64,000 nucleotides of DNA from RGIG8050 sp045588915. GTDB lineage: Bacteria > Bacillota > Clostridia > Christensenellales > UBA1242. Below, in pieces: positions 26,110-33,842 of this stretch (the stretch's first letter is position 1; each line of letters opens with the position of its first letter). The DNA is taken from the NCBI GenBank assembly GCA_045588915.1, contig JAZNFA010000008.1, positions 158,546-222,545 on the forward strand. The letters are read 5' to 3'. The notes beneath the pieces were generated by a model. The model was not told where the DNA came from and did no database searches. It saw nothing but the letters and a program-made list of their open reading frames with translations. The translations under genes were made by a program, and so were the position numbers.

Positions 26110-26833
26110 AAATTTTTTTTGTGGACAAGTTGAATTTGTCGTTCAAAACCTGCCACTAACTTGTTTAAATAAATTACGTAATTATAAACTTTCAAAAATT
26201 CGCATTCAAAATGACATAATTTTTTTTCGTGTTCCATTAATTCACGCCGATGTTGTAAAAAAAATGATATCAAATTTTGAATATAAGACATCAGAAAATT
26301 ATAATATTTTTCGTGGCGTTAATTTCTTGTTAAATCATTTAGTCATTGTTTGTACCTTTATTTTGGCGCTTGTTCTTTATTTCATTGCTGATATGGGAAT
26401 ATATCGTGTTTGTGTCCAGACTGACGATGTCACGTTACGACCGGCTGTTTATGAGCATTTAAATCAGCTTGGTATTAACAATTTTTGTTGGAAAAACAAA
26501 TTAACCCAACTAGATATTGGAAGCGATTTAATTAGTAATTTTGACCAAATTGCACACGCTCACATATCAGTTTCTGGGAACACTTTAGTAATCAATTTAG
26601 TGACTGCAACTAATCAAAAGCATAAAACTAAAACAAACTATTATGCTCAATATGATGCAGTAATCAAGGAAATCACGACATACAGTGGAAGAGCATTGGT
26701 TACAGTGGGTGATGTCGTTAAAAAAGGTGATTTATTAGTTGAAGATGCATATCCAGATAGCGTAATCGTATTAGGTGAAGTTTCGTTTGTTAATGATGAT
26801 AAAATTAGTCGGTTGGTGATTTGGATTATTTAG
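26096..26833 (+). CDS. yqfD: YqfD-family sporulation protein, C-terminally short
   Basis: 245 residues against about 390-400 in the family. Residues 1-75 form the N-terminal domain, one membrane helix follows (about 80-100), then a POTRA-like external part with NHLVIVCTFI upstream. AQYDAVIKEITTYSGRALVT and VGDVVKKGDLLVE match the conserved lipoyl-like YqfD segment. The sequence stops soon after, so the C-terminal third is missing. The stop is followed directly by ybeY, leaving no room for a remnant. Confidence 0.8.
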   Translation: MLIIKNFFCGQVEFVVQNLPLTCLNKLRNYKLSKIRIQNDIIFFRVPLIHADVVKKMISNFEYKTSENYNIFRGVNFLLNHLVIVCTFILALVLYFIADMGIYRVCVQTDDVTLRPAVYEHLNQLGINNFCWKNKLTQLDIGSDLISNFDQIAHAHISVSGNTLVINLVTATNQKHKTKTNYYAQYDAVIKEITTYSGRALVTVGDVVKKGDLLVEDAYPDSVIVLGEVSFVNDDKISRLVIWII

Positions 26834-26841
26834 TTTATAAT
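26813..26841 (+). promoter_or_regulatory. ybeY promoter, leaderless geometry
   Basis: TTGGTG (26813-26818), 17-base spacer, TATAAT (26836-26841), ten bases to ATG 26852. It overlaps the end of yqfD. Confidence 0.55.
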
Positions 26842-26851
26842 ATTATGCTAT

Positions 26852-27229
26852 ATGGAAGTTTTAGATGCAGTATGTCAAGTTTTGGAAATTGATCCAAATT
26901 CAGTTGAGGTTAATTATGCTTTTGTTTCTTCACGTGAAATTCATCGTTTAAATCAACAATTTCGACAGGTTGATAAAGTTACTGACGTATTGTCTTTTCC
27001 AGATGGTGACCTTAATCCAGAAACTGGACGTCGCTTTATGGGTGATGTTTTAATTTGTCGAGAAGTTGCTAAAAAACAAGCAAAAGAAATAGGTAATAGC
27101 TTGAAGCAAGAAATAACCTTTTTACAAGTTCACGGTACTTTGCATCTTTTTGGGTATGATCACATTGAAGCTGAAGATGAAGTAAAAATGTTTGGACTAC
27201 AACGTAAAATTATGGCATTATTATCATAA
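26852..27229 (+). CDS. ybeY: Endoribonuclease YbeY
   Basis: Zinc-dependent RNase needed for 16S rRNA maturation and ribosome quality control. The zinc motif HGTLHLFGYDH and the preceding DVLSFPDGD and GDVLICRE are intact. 125 residues, about 25-30 shorter than usual at the N-terminus. Stop and the following start share one base (TAATG). phoH and dgkA, which flank ybeY in Bacillus, are missing here. Confidence 0.93.
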   Translation: MEVLDAVCQVLEIDPNSVEVNYAFVSSREIHRLNQQFRQVDKVTDVLSFPDGDLNPETGRRFMGDVLICREVAKKQAKEIGNSLKQEITFLQVHGTLHLFGYDHIEAEDEVKMFGLQRKIMALLS

Positions 27230-27651
27230 TGGAATTTATGTTAAGTAAAGAAATCATTGCACGCTTGATTGATACGGCTAAATCTTATGCTGATAATGCT
27301 TATTGTCCATATTCAGGTATTGCTGTTGGTGCCGCACTATTATGTAGTGATAATATAATTTTAGGTGGTTGTAATATTGAAACAGGTGATTATGCCGCAC
27401 CGTCTTTTGGAGCAGGCGACACAGCAATTGCCAAAGCAATTAGTGAAGGCTATAATCAAATGTTAGCAATGTGTTTTTATTCTAAAGATCACAAAATTTA
27501 TCCTAATGCCACAACTCGACAATATTTATGTGAATTTAATGGTGATATTAAAATTATTGTAGCTAATGATGAAACTTACGAGGTGATTGATAGCTTGAGT
27601 GCAATCTATTTGTTTCCACCAGTTACAAGTGATGGAGAACAAAATTCATGA
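27229..27651 (+). CDS. Cytidine-deaminase-fold protein with active site lost
   Basis: The fold is clear: AYCPYSGIAVGAALL, GGCNIETGDYA and TAIAKAISEG align without gaps with Cdd (PYSKFQVGAALL, GCNIENAAYS, TALFKAVSEG). However, the zinc and catalytic motif C-A-E is G61-A62-G63, and the second zinc motif P-C-G-A-C-R-Q reads P-N-A-T-T-R-Q. All three zinc cysteines and the proton-shuttling Glu are gone, so cytidine deamination is not expected. The reading frame is intact, 140 residues, coupled to ybeY and era exactly where cdd lies in Bacillus. It may be a structural or regulatory pseudoenzyme, or may have a new activity. Confidence 0.85.
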   Translation: MEFMLSKEIIARLIDTAKSYADNAYCPYSGIAVGAALLCSDNIILGGCNIETGDYAAPSFGAGDTAIAKAISEGYNQMLAMCFYSKDHKIYPNATTRQYLCEFNGDIKIIVANDETYEVIDSLSAIYLFPPVTSDGEQNS

Positions 27652-28523
27652 GTAACGTTCATAAATGTGGTACAGTAGCTTTACTAGGCGAACCCAATGC
27701 AGGTAAAAGTACATTGATAAATGCTTTGGTCGGTTGTCAAGTTGCTATTACAGCTCCAGTGGCAGGAACAACCCGTGAAGCGATTCGTGGTATTTTGAAT
27801 ACTGAACATTCGCAAATGATTTTTGTTGATACACCAGGTATGCAGCGTGCAACTAATTTGTTAGAACACAAAATGAATCGTATGATTTCCGGGGCAGTTA
27901 AATCGGCAGATGTAATATGTTTCGTGCTCGATATAAATCACGTAACACAAAAGAATCTAACTAAGTTAGCAAATTATGAAGATTTTGGTGTGCCTGTGAT
28001 TGTTGTGATATCTAAAATCGATAGTGCAACGCCAGCGAAACTGTTTCAGATATTAGATCAAATTAAAGCTTACACTTTTGTTAAAGAATTTATTCCAATA
28101 TCAGCGCATAAAAAAATAGGAATTAAAACTTTAATTGAATGTTTAGAAAAATATTTACCAGAGGGTAATGCTATCTATGATGATACAATTTATACGGATA
28201 GTAGTGAACGCACAATGGCAGCTGAAACAATTCGTGAAGCAATTATTAATCAGTTACATGATGAAATTCCAACAGGTGTTAAAGTAGTAATTACAAAATA
28301 TGAAACAGAGCAACGCACTTTAAATATTGATGCTGATATTATCTGTGATAAACCTAATCATAAAAAAATTATTATTGGTAAGCGTGGTAATTTAATTCGC
28401 TTAATTGGTATAAAAGCACGCCAAAATTTGGAAAAATTACTTGGTAAACACATTGTTTTACACACGTACGTCTTGGTTCGCGAAGGATGGCGTGATCAAT
28501 CAACGTGGATTCAAGATCAATAA
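27648..28523 (+). CDS. era: GTPase Era
   Basis: GTPase that binds the 3' end of 16S rRNA during 30S assembly. G1 GEPNAGKST, G2 GTTREAIRG, G3 DTPGMQ, G4 ISKID; the C-terminal KH domain has IIIGKRGNLIRLIGIKARQN. The G4 motif has Ser in place of the usual Asn (NKxD), seen in some Era relatives. 291 residues. Coupled to the previous gene by ATGA. Its last seven bases overlap a convergent ABC ATPase gene. Confidence 0.96.
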   Translation: MSNVHKCGTVALLGEPNAGKSTLINALVGCQVAITAPVAGTTREAIRGILNTEHSQMIFVDTPGMQRATNLLEHKMNRMISGAVKSADVICFVLDINHVTQKNLTKLANYEDFGVPVIVVISKIDSATPAKLFQILDQIKAYTFVKEFIPISAHKKIGIKTLIECLEKYLPEGNAIYDDTIYTDSSERTMAAETIREAIINQLHDEIPTGVKVVITKYETEQRTLNIDADIICDKPNHKKIIIGKRGNLIRLIGIKARQNLEKLLGKHIVLHTYVLVREGWRDQSTWIQDQ

Positions 28524-29404
28524 TATCTTTTGCGATTGCTAATCAATTCCCAATATTGATGTTCTAGTGAACGAAAAACACGTTGTGCGCTGATAACCGT
28601 TACATGTGCTTTTGCAAGAGCATCTACGACTTCTTGGACTTGTTCTGGTTTCATATTTACAATAACCTGATCACCACATAAGCGTGCTGGAGTGTGAAAG
28701 ACATCTTCAATAACTTTTGCAGCATAATTGGGTTGAGTTACTGTAATGCCTAATTTGGTATGGTCGAGTTCCCGAGCCACCATTGCATTGTAAGATTGAA
28801 TGCTAATAATCATACCATCATCAATAATTGCAATCGTATCACAAAATTCTTCTATGTCGCTAATTCTTTGCGAAGTAATTAAAATTGATGTTTTTAATTC
28901 ATTGCTTATCTTTTTTAACAATACACGCAAATCTTTTGCTTGTTTTGTTGGTAAGTTTGAAAAAGGTGCGTCTAAAATTAAAATGTCAGTACGTAATATT
29001 AGTGGTAGTGCAATTTTCAATAAATCAATTTCTGTTGCAGAAAGTTCATAAACTTTATCATTTAAACGATTTCTTATATTAAATAAGGCCAAGATATTTT
29101 TTACATTTTTGCCATTATAACTTTTGTCATGCAACTTACAATAATCTTTAATAATCGTTTTTACTGAAACCGTTGGTATAAGTTGTTCTTTCGTAACAAA
29201 AGCGCCGATGAACTGGTTTGCAGGTATTTTAACTGTACCTTTGGTTTTTTGTGATAAAGTTAAAATTAATTTTGTTAATAAACTTTTTCCACTTTTGTGT
29301 TCACCAACTAGTGCTAAAATCTCACCTTCGTGTAAAGTTAAATTAACATCTGTTACTAATAGTTTTTTTGAACTGGATTTTTCTAAGTTACTAATGGTTA
29401 GCAT
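28517..29404 (-). CDS. Degenerate ABC-type ATPase
   Basis: 295 residues. Walker A is present (GEHKSGKS, residues 34-41) and Walker B has Asp145, but the catalytic Glu is Ala146 (ILILDAPFS), the LSGGQ signature reads LSATE, and the H-loop His is Gln179 (ITSQRIS). The C-terminal 80 residues resemble the region after the nucleotide domain in bacitracin-type ABC ATPases (FRSLEHQYWELI). ATP binding is plausible, turnover is not. The gene is downstream of, and overlaps by seven bases, a PadR regulator fused to membrane helices, and no ordinary permease gene is adjacent. Confidence 0.8.
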   Translation of the reverse strand: MLTISNLEKSSSKKLLVTDVNLTLHEGEILALVGEHKSGKSLLTKLILTLSQKTKGTVKIPANQFIGAFVTKEQLIPTVSVKTIIKDYCKLHDKSYNGKNVKNILALFNIRNRLNDKVYELSATEIDLLKIALPLILRTDILILDAPFSNLPTKQAKDLRVLLKKISNELKTSILITSQRISDIEEFCDTIAIIDDGMIISIQSYNAMVARELDHTKLGITVTQPNYAAKVIEDVFHTPARLCGDQVIVNMKPEQVQEVVDALAKAHVTVISAQRVFRSLEHQYWELISNRKRYY

Positions 29405-30459
29405 TCAAACCAACTCCTTTTACGTAACATTATCATAATAATTGATTGCGTAAGTGGTAATAAAGTAAATATTGTTAACCATAGTAAATTAGGCATACTA
29501 TTAACAAAACAATAAAGTAGTACTAAAATAAAGGCAATCAAGCTGCTTAAAGAATAGCGAATAAAACTTGCTTTACGATAAAATATTTTTTTGATACGTG
29601 GGTATACAAAATAAATCGATAAGTTAATTAAGGTATAAAGTGCTAATATAATATAAACTAAACTGTAACTTTCTGCTGGTGCTGCGTGTGTTAATGAACA
29701 GAAAAAGTTAATGATTACAAAAATTAACGAACTGATTAAGGTCGAGGCCATTCGCAAACGATTGATAACAACATAATCGTTGCCAACTTTTACTTTGTTT
29801 AATTTTATTAAAGGTCTTAAATCATTTCCACCGATTGTTCCGGTTAGTCCAATTAAAGTTTGTTGGTATTGTGGTTCGGGTGTTGTTGTTATTTTTTCTG
29901 TTGGCTCAACGTATGGTAAAATATCTGGTAACGACTTTAAAGTTTGGTTAGAAGATTTTTGCGTATTATCTAACTTTAATGGTTCTGGTGGTGGAGTGAT
30001 TGTTAGTATGCGCTTATCATTTGGCAAGTGATCGGGAATTATATTCTTGGTTAATGGTAAAGAAAAAGCATCTTCGAGGGTAGTGTATGTTTTATTGTTT
30101 GTTTTTTCGGTGATTATGTCATTACTGCTTGCAAGTGCTGTTTGAGAAATAATATTATTATCATTATTTATAATTGTACTATAATCAATTTGAATTGGGT
30201 TTTTGCTTAAATATTCTCGACCATGTTTGGTAATGTTGTATACACGACAACGACCACCAATAGTTGATTGTTTTTGATAACTGTTAACCCATTTTTTGCC
30301 AGCCATACGGTGCAAAGATGAGTATAGTGTTGGTAAGGACATAATGACAGTATTACCCGATATTTTTTTGATTTCTTCAACCATTTCGGCACCATACATT
30401 GGGCGTTTATCGAGTAAACTTAGAATAATAATTTCTGTCATATTCTTGCCGTTTGCCAC
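29398..30459 (-). CDS. PadR-family regulator fused to a four-helix membrane domain
   Basis: Residues 1-85 are a PadR winged helix (MTEIIILSLLDKRPMYGAEM, LPTLYSSLHRMAGKKWV, GGRCRVYNITKHGREYL). Residues about 90-230 are a Thr/Pro/Asn-rich linker. Four membrane helices follow (about 236-258, 268-289, 303-324 and 327-347), ending in a short basic tail. A DNA-binding domain tied to a membrane sensor suggests a one-component signalling protein. GTG 30459 or ATG 30441 could be the start; a TATAGT just upstream of the GTG favours ATG 30441. The overlapping downstream gene is a degenerate ABC ATPase, so the two are probably one module. Divergent from the peptidase gene at 30525. Confidence 0.8.
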   Translation of the reverse strand: MANGKNMTEIIILSLLDKRPMYGAEMVEEIKKISGNTVIMSLPTLYSSLHRMAGKKWVNSYQKQSTIGGRCRVYNITKHGREYLSKNPIQIDYSTIINNDNNIISQTALASSNDIITEKTNNKTYTTLEDAFSLPLTKNIIPDHLPNDKRILTITPPPEPLKLDNTQKSSNQTLKSLPDILPYVEPTEKITTTPEPQYQQTLIGLTGTIGGNDLRPLIKLNKVKVGNDYVVINRLRMASTLISSLIFVIINFFCSLTHAAPAESYSLVYIILALYTLINLSIYFVYPRIKKIFYRKASFIRYSLSSLIAFILVLLYCFVNSMPNLLWLTIFTLLPLTQSIIMIMLRKRSWFEC

Positions 30460-30488
30460 ACTATAATTTTAGTGTCGAAATTATCTTC

Positions 30489-30518
30489 TTGTCAAGTTAA
30501 ACTGGATTAAGTTATCTT
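30489..30518 (+). promoter_or_regulatory. Promoter of the YgjP-like peptidase gene, leaderless geometry
   Basis: TTGTCA (30489-30494), 18-base spacer, TATCTT (30513-30518), six bases to ATG 30525. It lies in the short divergent gap with the PadR gene, a plausible PadR operator site. Confidence 0.45.
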
Positions 30519-30524
30519 TTTTTT

Positions 30525-31202
30525 ATGATAGATCCACGTAACATTATTCGTACGAACAAAAGATCTTTATCACTAATGATAAACGCTAAGGGAGAACTAA
30601 TTGTTCGTGCTCCATATAATTATCCTGAAAGTAGAATTTTTGATTTTATTAAACAAAAAGAAGATTGGATTATTAAAAAACAAAATGCCATTCGTAGTAA
30701 TTCATATATCAATCCTAATGTTGTCAATTACACAACTTTTATGTTTTTAGGAAAAGAAATAACGCCTTTAATTTCGAGCGAAGTGAAGGAAATTATGATT
30801 AATGATAATAAGTTAATGATTCCTGCTAAAATTTCCAGTGATAAAATTTTAGGCAAAGTTGAAAAATGGTATCGTAAAGTCGCAAATGAAGTTTTGGTCG
30901 AGCGTGTGAATTATATGGCAAAGCAGTTACGTTTAAGACCAGTTAATATAACAACAAATAATAATAAAACACGTTGGGGCGTATGTGATAGTCGTGGAAA
31001 TATAGCGATTAACTGGCGAGCTATTTTTTTGCCACCAAATCTATTGGATTATATAGTGGTACACGAATTGTGTCACTTGTTAGAATTTAACCATACACCT
31101 GCATTTTGGAATATTGTTGAAAAAATAATCCCAGATTATCAAGTTGTGCGTAAACATTTAAAGTGTCTAAACTACTTGATTTTGTTGTTTAGAAAGGAGT
31201 AA
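30525..31202 (+). CDS. YgjP-like (DUF45/M48-related) metallopeptidase
   Basis: 225 residues. The zinc motif is VVHELCHLLEFNHTPAFW (HExxH with a downstream His), preceded by RWGVCDSRGNIAINWRAIFL, the typical block of YgjP/SprT-like metal-dependent hydrolases. The N-terminal half (IIRTNKRSLSLMINAKGELIVRAP) is the family beta domain. Substrate unknown. Followed ten bases later by the cysteine desulfurase gene. Confidence 0.88.
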   Translation: MIDPRNIIRTNKRSLSLMINAKGELIVRAPYNYPESRIFDFIKQKEDWIIKKQNAIRSNSYINPNVVNYTTFMFLGKEITPLISSEVKEIMINDNKLMIPAKISSDKILGKVEKWYRKVANEVLVERVNYMAKQLRLRPVNITTNNNKTRWGVCDSRGNIAINWRAIFLPPNLLDYIVVHELCHLLEFNHTPAFWNIVEKIIPDYQVVRKHLKCLNYLILLFRKE

Positions 31203-31211
31203 AATAACTAT

Positions 31212-32390
31212 ATGATGCAAAACAAGGAAATTTACTTAGATAATGCTGCTACGACTTATTGCAATGGTGAAGTTTTTTATGCTATGCAATCATATTTTAT
31301 TACAAATTATGGTAATCCAAATTCTCTTCACGAGATAGGATATACAGCTCGTAAAGCAATTAATGACGCACGTATCAATGTTGCAAAAATCATTAACGCA
31401 GATCCAGATGAAATTTATTTTACTTCAAGTGCAACAGAAGCTAACAATTGGGCAATTAAAGGAATTGTTTCGGCTTCGCCAATTAAACGTATTTTGGTTA
31501 GTTCAATTGAGCATCCAAGCGTAATGGAAACAGCACGATGGCTAACAGAAAAAGGCGTGGAAGTTGACTATATCAAAGTCGATGAAAACGGAATCATTTC
31601 AATTCCTGATTTGTTATCAAAATTATCCAAACCAACTTGTCTTGTATCTGTGATGACTGCAAATAACGAAGTTGGTACCGTACAGTATATTAATACAATT
31701 GCTAATATTTGCAGTCAAAATAATGTGTACTTTCACACTGATGCATCACAAGCTTTGGAAAGTGTTAGTATTAACGTTAAAGAAATGGATATTACATCAC
31801 TGTCTTTATCAGGACATAAAATTTATGGTCCTAAGGGTGTCGGTGCTATTTATATTAAACGTGGTACACGTATTGATCCCTTTATTCATGGTGGTTATCA
31901 AGAAAACGGAATGCGTGCTGGAACATATAATTTACCTGCGATAGTTGGATTGGGAAAAGCTGTTGAAGTATGTATGCGTGATACCAGTACAAACAATACT
32001 CGCTTGAAAAAAATGCGTGATTATTTTATTCAAGAAGTTGAATCTAAAATTACTGGCGTGAAATTAAATGGGCATCGCAATCAACGTTTAAATAATAATG
32101 TAAATTTCTCTTTTCAAGGTGTAAGTGGGGAGAGTGTTGTTGCTTTGTTGAATGTTGAAGGAATTAGAGTTTCGACTGGAACGGCATCTTGTAGCGAAAT
32201 AATGACACGTAGTCACGTTTTACAAGCAATGAACGTAAGTGATGAATATATCAATGGTACAGTACGTTTTACACTCGGACGTGCGACAACTAAGGAAGAT
32301 TTAGATTTTACAGTTAATACCTTAATCAATGTTATCAAAAAGCTACGTTCGATTAGTCCAATTGGTGTCAAAATGGAGGTAGCTGAATAA
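31212..32390 (+). CDS. Cysteine desulfurase, NifS/IscS type
   Basis: PLP enzyme releasing sulfur from cysteine. YLDNAATT, TSSATEANN, SSIEHPSV, HTDASQAL and the PLP lysine in SGHKIYGPKG are all present. In the persulfide loop the family pattern S-[ST]-G-[ST]-A-C is S-T-G-T-A-S-C: the catalytic position is Ser326 and the cysteine is one residue later (Cys327), with overall loop length preserved. GGAG precedes ATG 31212; ATG 31215 is an alternative. Coupled to the IscU-like gene. thiI in this window needs such a sulfur donor. Confidence 0.92.
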   Translation: MMQNKEIYLDNAATTYCNGEVFYAMQSYFITNYGNPNSLHEIGYTARKAINDARINVAKIINADPDEIYFTSSATEANNWAIKGIVSASPIKRILVSSIEHPSVMETARWLTEKGVEVDYIKVDENGIISIPDLLSKLSKPTCLVSVMTANNEVGTVQYINTIANICSQNNVYFHTDASQALESVSINVKEMDITSLSLSGHKIYGPKGVGAIYIKRGTRIDPFIHGGYQENGMRAGTYNLPAIVGLGKAVEVCMRDTSTNNTRLKKMRDYFIQEVESKITGVKLNGHRNQRLNNNVNFSFQGVSGESVVALLNVEGIRVSTGTASCSEIMTRSHVLQAMNVSDEYINGTVRFTLGRATTKEDLDFTVNTLINVIKKLRSISPIGVKMEVAE

Positions 32391-32782
32391 TGTATAATGA
32401 TTTTATTTTAGAACGTTTACAAACTTTACAGAATGCTGGTATGGTAACAAATGCAGATGCTGTTGGCCAAGTTGGTAATCTAAGTTTAGGTACAGTGATT
32501 AAAATTTATTTACGTATTACAAATGGTGTTATTACTGAAGCAAAATTTAAAACATTTGGTGGTGTCTTTGCTTTGGTTGCAAGTGACATTGTTTGTGATT
32601 TCTTAATTAACAGTTCTATTGAAACAGCTTTAACAATTAAAAATGAAGATATTGTTAGTGCTATGGATGGTTTACCGGAAGATAAATTACATATTGCTGA
32701 TTTAGTACAATCTGCTGTAGTTGATGCTGTGGATGATTACTATAAAAAATTAGCAAAAGCAAAATTAAATGAAAAGAAGTGA
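32390..32782 (+). CDS. IscU/NifU-like scaffold homologue without cluster-ligand cysteines
   Basis: 130 residues that align along their length with IscU. The three Fe-S ligand motifs are all altered: N-x-x-C-G-D is N30-L-S-L33-G-T35, T-F-G-C-G is T-F-G-G58-V, and K-[IL]-H-C-S is K-L-H-I102-A. The surrounding residues (KIYLRI, AKFKTFG, DGLPEDKLH) are well kept, so this is not random decay. It cannot hold a cluster in the known way. Shares one base with the desulfurase stop and has GGAGGT upstream. It could regulate the desulfurase or act in tRNA thiolation; this is a guess. Confidence 0.88.
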   Translation: MYNDFILERLQTLQNAGMVTNADAVGQVGNLSLGTVIKIYLRITNGVITEAKFKTFGGVFALVASDIVCDFLINSSIETALTIKNEDIVSAMDGLPEDKLHIADLVQSAVVDAVDDYYKKLAKAKLNEKK

Positions 32783-32788
32783 TGGGCG

Positions 32789-33841
32789 ATGTTAGATTAT
32801 AGTGTAATTCAAAAAGCAAAATTAAAACTTGATGCAATTAAAGATATAGTTGGCAGTAAGCGTCAAGAATTAGAAACTTTGTTAAAAAAACAAGAGCAAG
32901 ATTGGAATAATGTTGAACAGAATAAGCGTATTAAATCATTGCAAGAATTCGTTGCTGAGTTTGATGCTGTAAATAATGATCTTTGTGATTTTTTGGAATT
33001 AACTTTAGTATGTTCCGAAAATGAACTTATCGAAGAGTATGAACGTGTCAAAAAACAGTTTGATGAATTTTATGTTAAGACTTTATTGGTCGGTAAATAC
33101 GACGGCTGTAACTGTGTTTTAAATATTACAGCTGGTGCCGGTGGTACGGAGGCTCAAGATTGGGCAGAGATGGTAATGCGAATGATGTGTCGTTTTGCAG
33201 AACAACAAAATTTTAATTACGAAATTACCGATATTGAAGAAGGTGATGGTGCTGGAATTAAAGGTGCATCAATCGCTATTAATGGTGTGAATGCTTACGG
33301 TATTTTTAAAAGTGAAGCAGGTGTTCATCGTCTCGTTCGCATTAGTCCTTTTGATGCAAATAAACGCCGTCATACTAGTTTTGTTGCTGTTGAAGTAATT
33401 CCACAAATTGAAAAAACTGAATATAAAGTTGAAGAAAAGGATTTGCGTATTGATGTTTATCGTGCATCAGGGGCCGGTGGACAGCATATTAACAAAACAG
33501 AAAGTGCTGTGCGTATTACTCATATTCCAACTGGAATTGTTTGCACTTGTCAGAATGGACGTAGTCAAATCCAAAACCGTCAAACTTGTATGCAAAACCT
33601 TTTATCTAAATTAGAATATATTCATTTTGAAAATGAGCGTCGTAAATTAAAAAATTTACAACCGGTACAAATGAAGATTGAGTGGGGTAGTCAGATTCGT
33701 AGCTATGTCTTTTGTCCATACACAATGGTTAAAGACCATCGCACAAATGCAGAAACTTCAAATGTTGAAAAAGTTATGGATGGTGATTTGAAAATGTTTT
33801 CAGATGCTTTCTTATTGCAAAATACCGAGGAAAATCAATAA
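32789..33841 (+). CDS. prfB: Peptide chain release factor 2
   Basis: RF2 reads UGA and UAA. The codon-recognition tripeptide SPF is in RISPFDANKRRH and the catalytic GGQ in SGAGGQHINKTES. The frame is continuous over 350 residues, so the +1 programmed frameshift near codon 25 found in many prfB genes is absent. ATG 32789 follows the IscU-like stop by six bases with only a weak AAGAAG site. One base separates it from tsaD. Confidence 0.96.
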   Translation: MLDYSVIQKAKLKLDAIKDIVGSKRQELETLLKKQEQDWNNVEQNKRIKSLQEFVAEFDAVNNDLCDFLELTLVCSENELIEEYERVKKQFDEFYVKTLLVGKYDGCNCVLNITAGAGGTEAQDWAEMVMRMMCRFAEQQNFNYEITDIEEGDGAGIKGASIAINGVNAYGIFKSEAGVHRLVRISPFDANKRRHTSFVAVEVIPQIEKTEYKVEEKDLRIDVYRASGAGGQHINKTESAVRITHIPTGIVCTCQNGRSQIQNRQTCMQNLLSKLEYIHFENERRKLKNLQPVQMKIEWGSQIRSYVFCPYTMVKDHRTNAETSNVEKVMDGDLKMFSDAFLLQNTEENQ

Positions 33842-33842
33842 T

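Noticed and set aside
28801..29082. Plus-strand frames inside the degenerate ABC ATPase gene
   Set aside because: They are shadows of the minus-strand gene, with no start signals or family features.
32782..32802. Six-codon frame ATG..TAG overlapping the end of the IscU-like gene and the start of prfB
   Set aside because: No promoter or ribosome site points to it and it overlaps the true prfB start; treated as chance.
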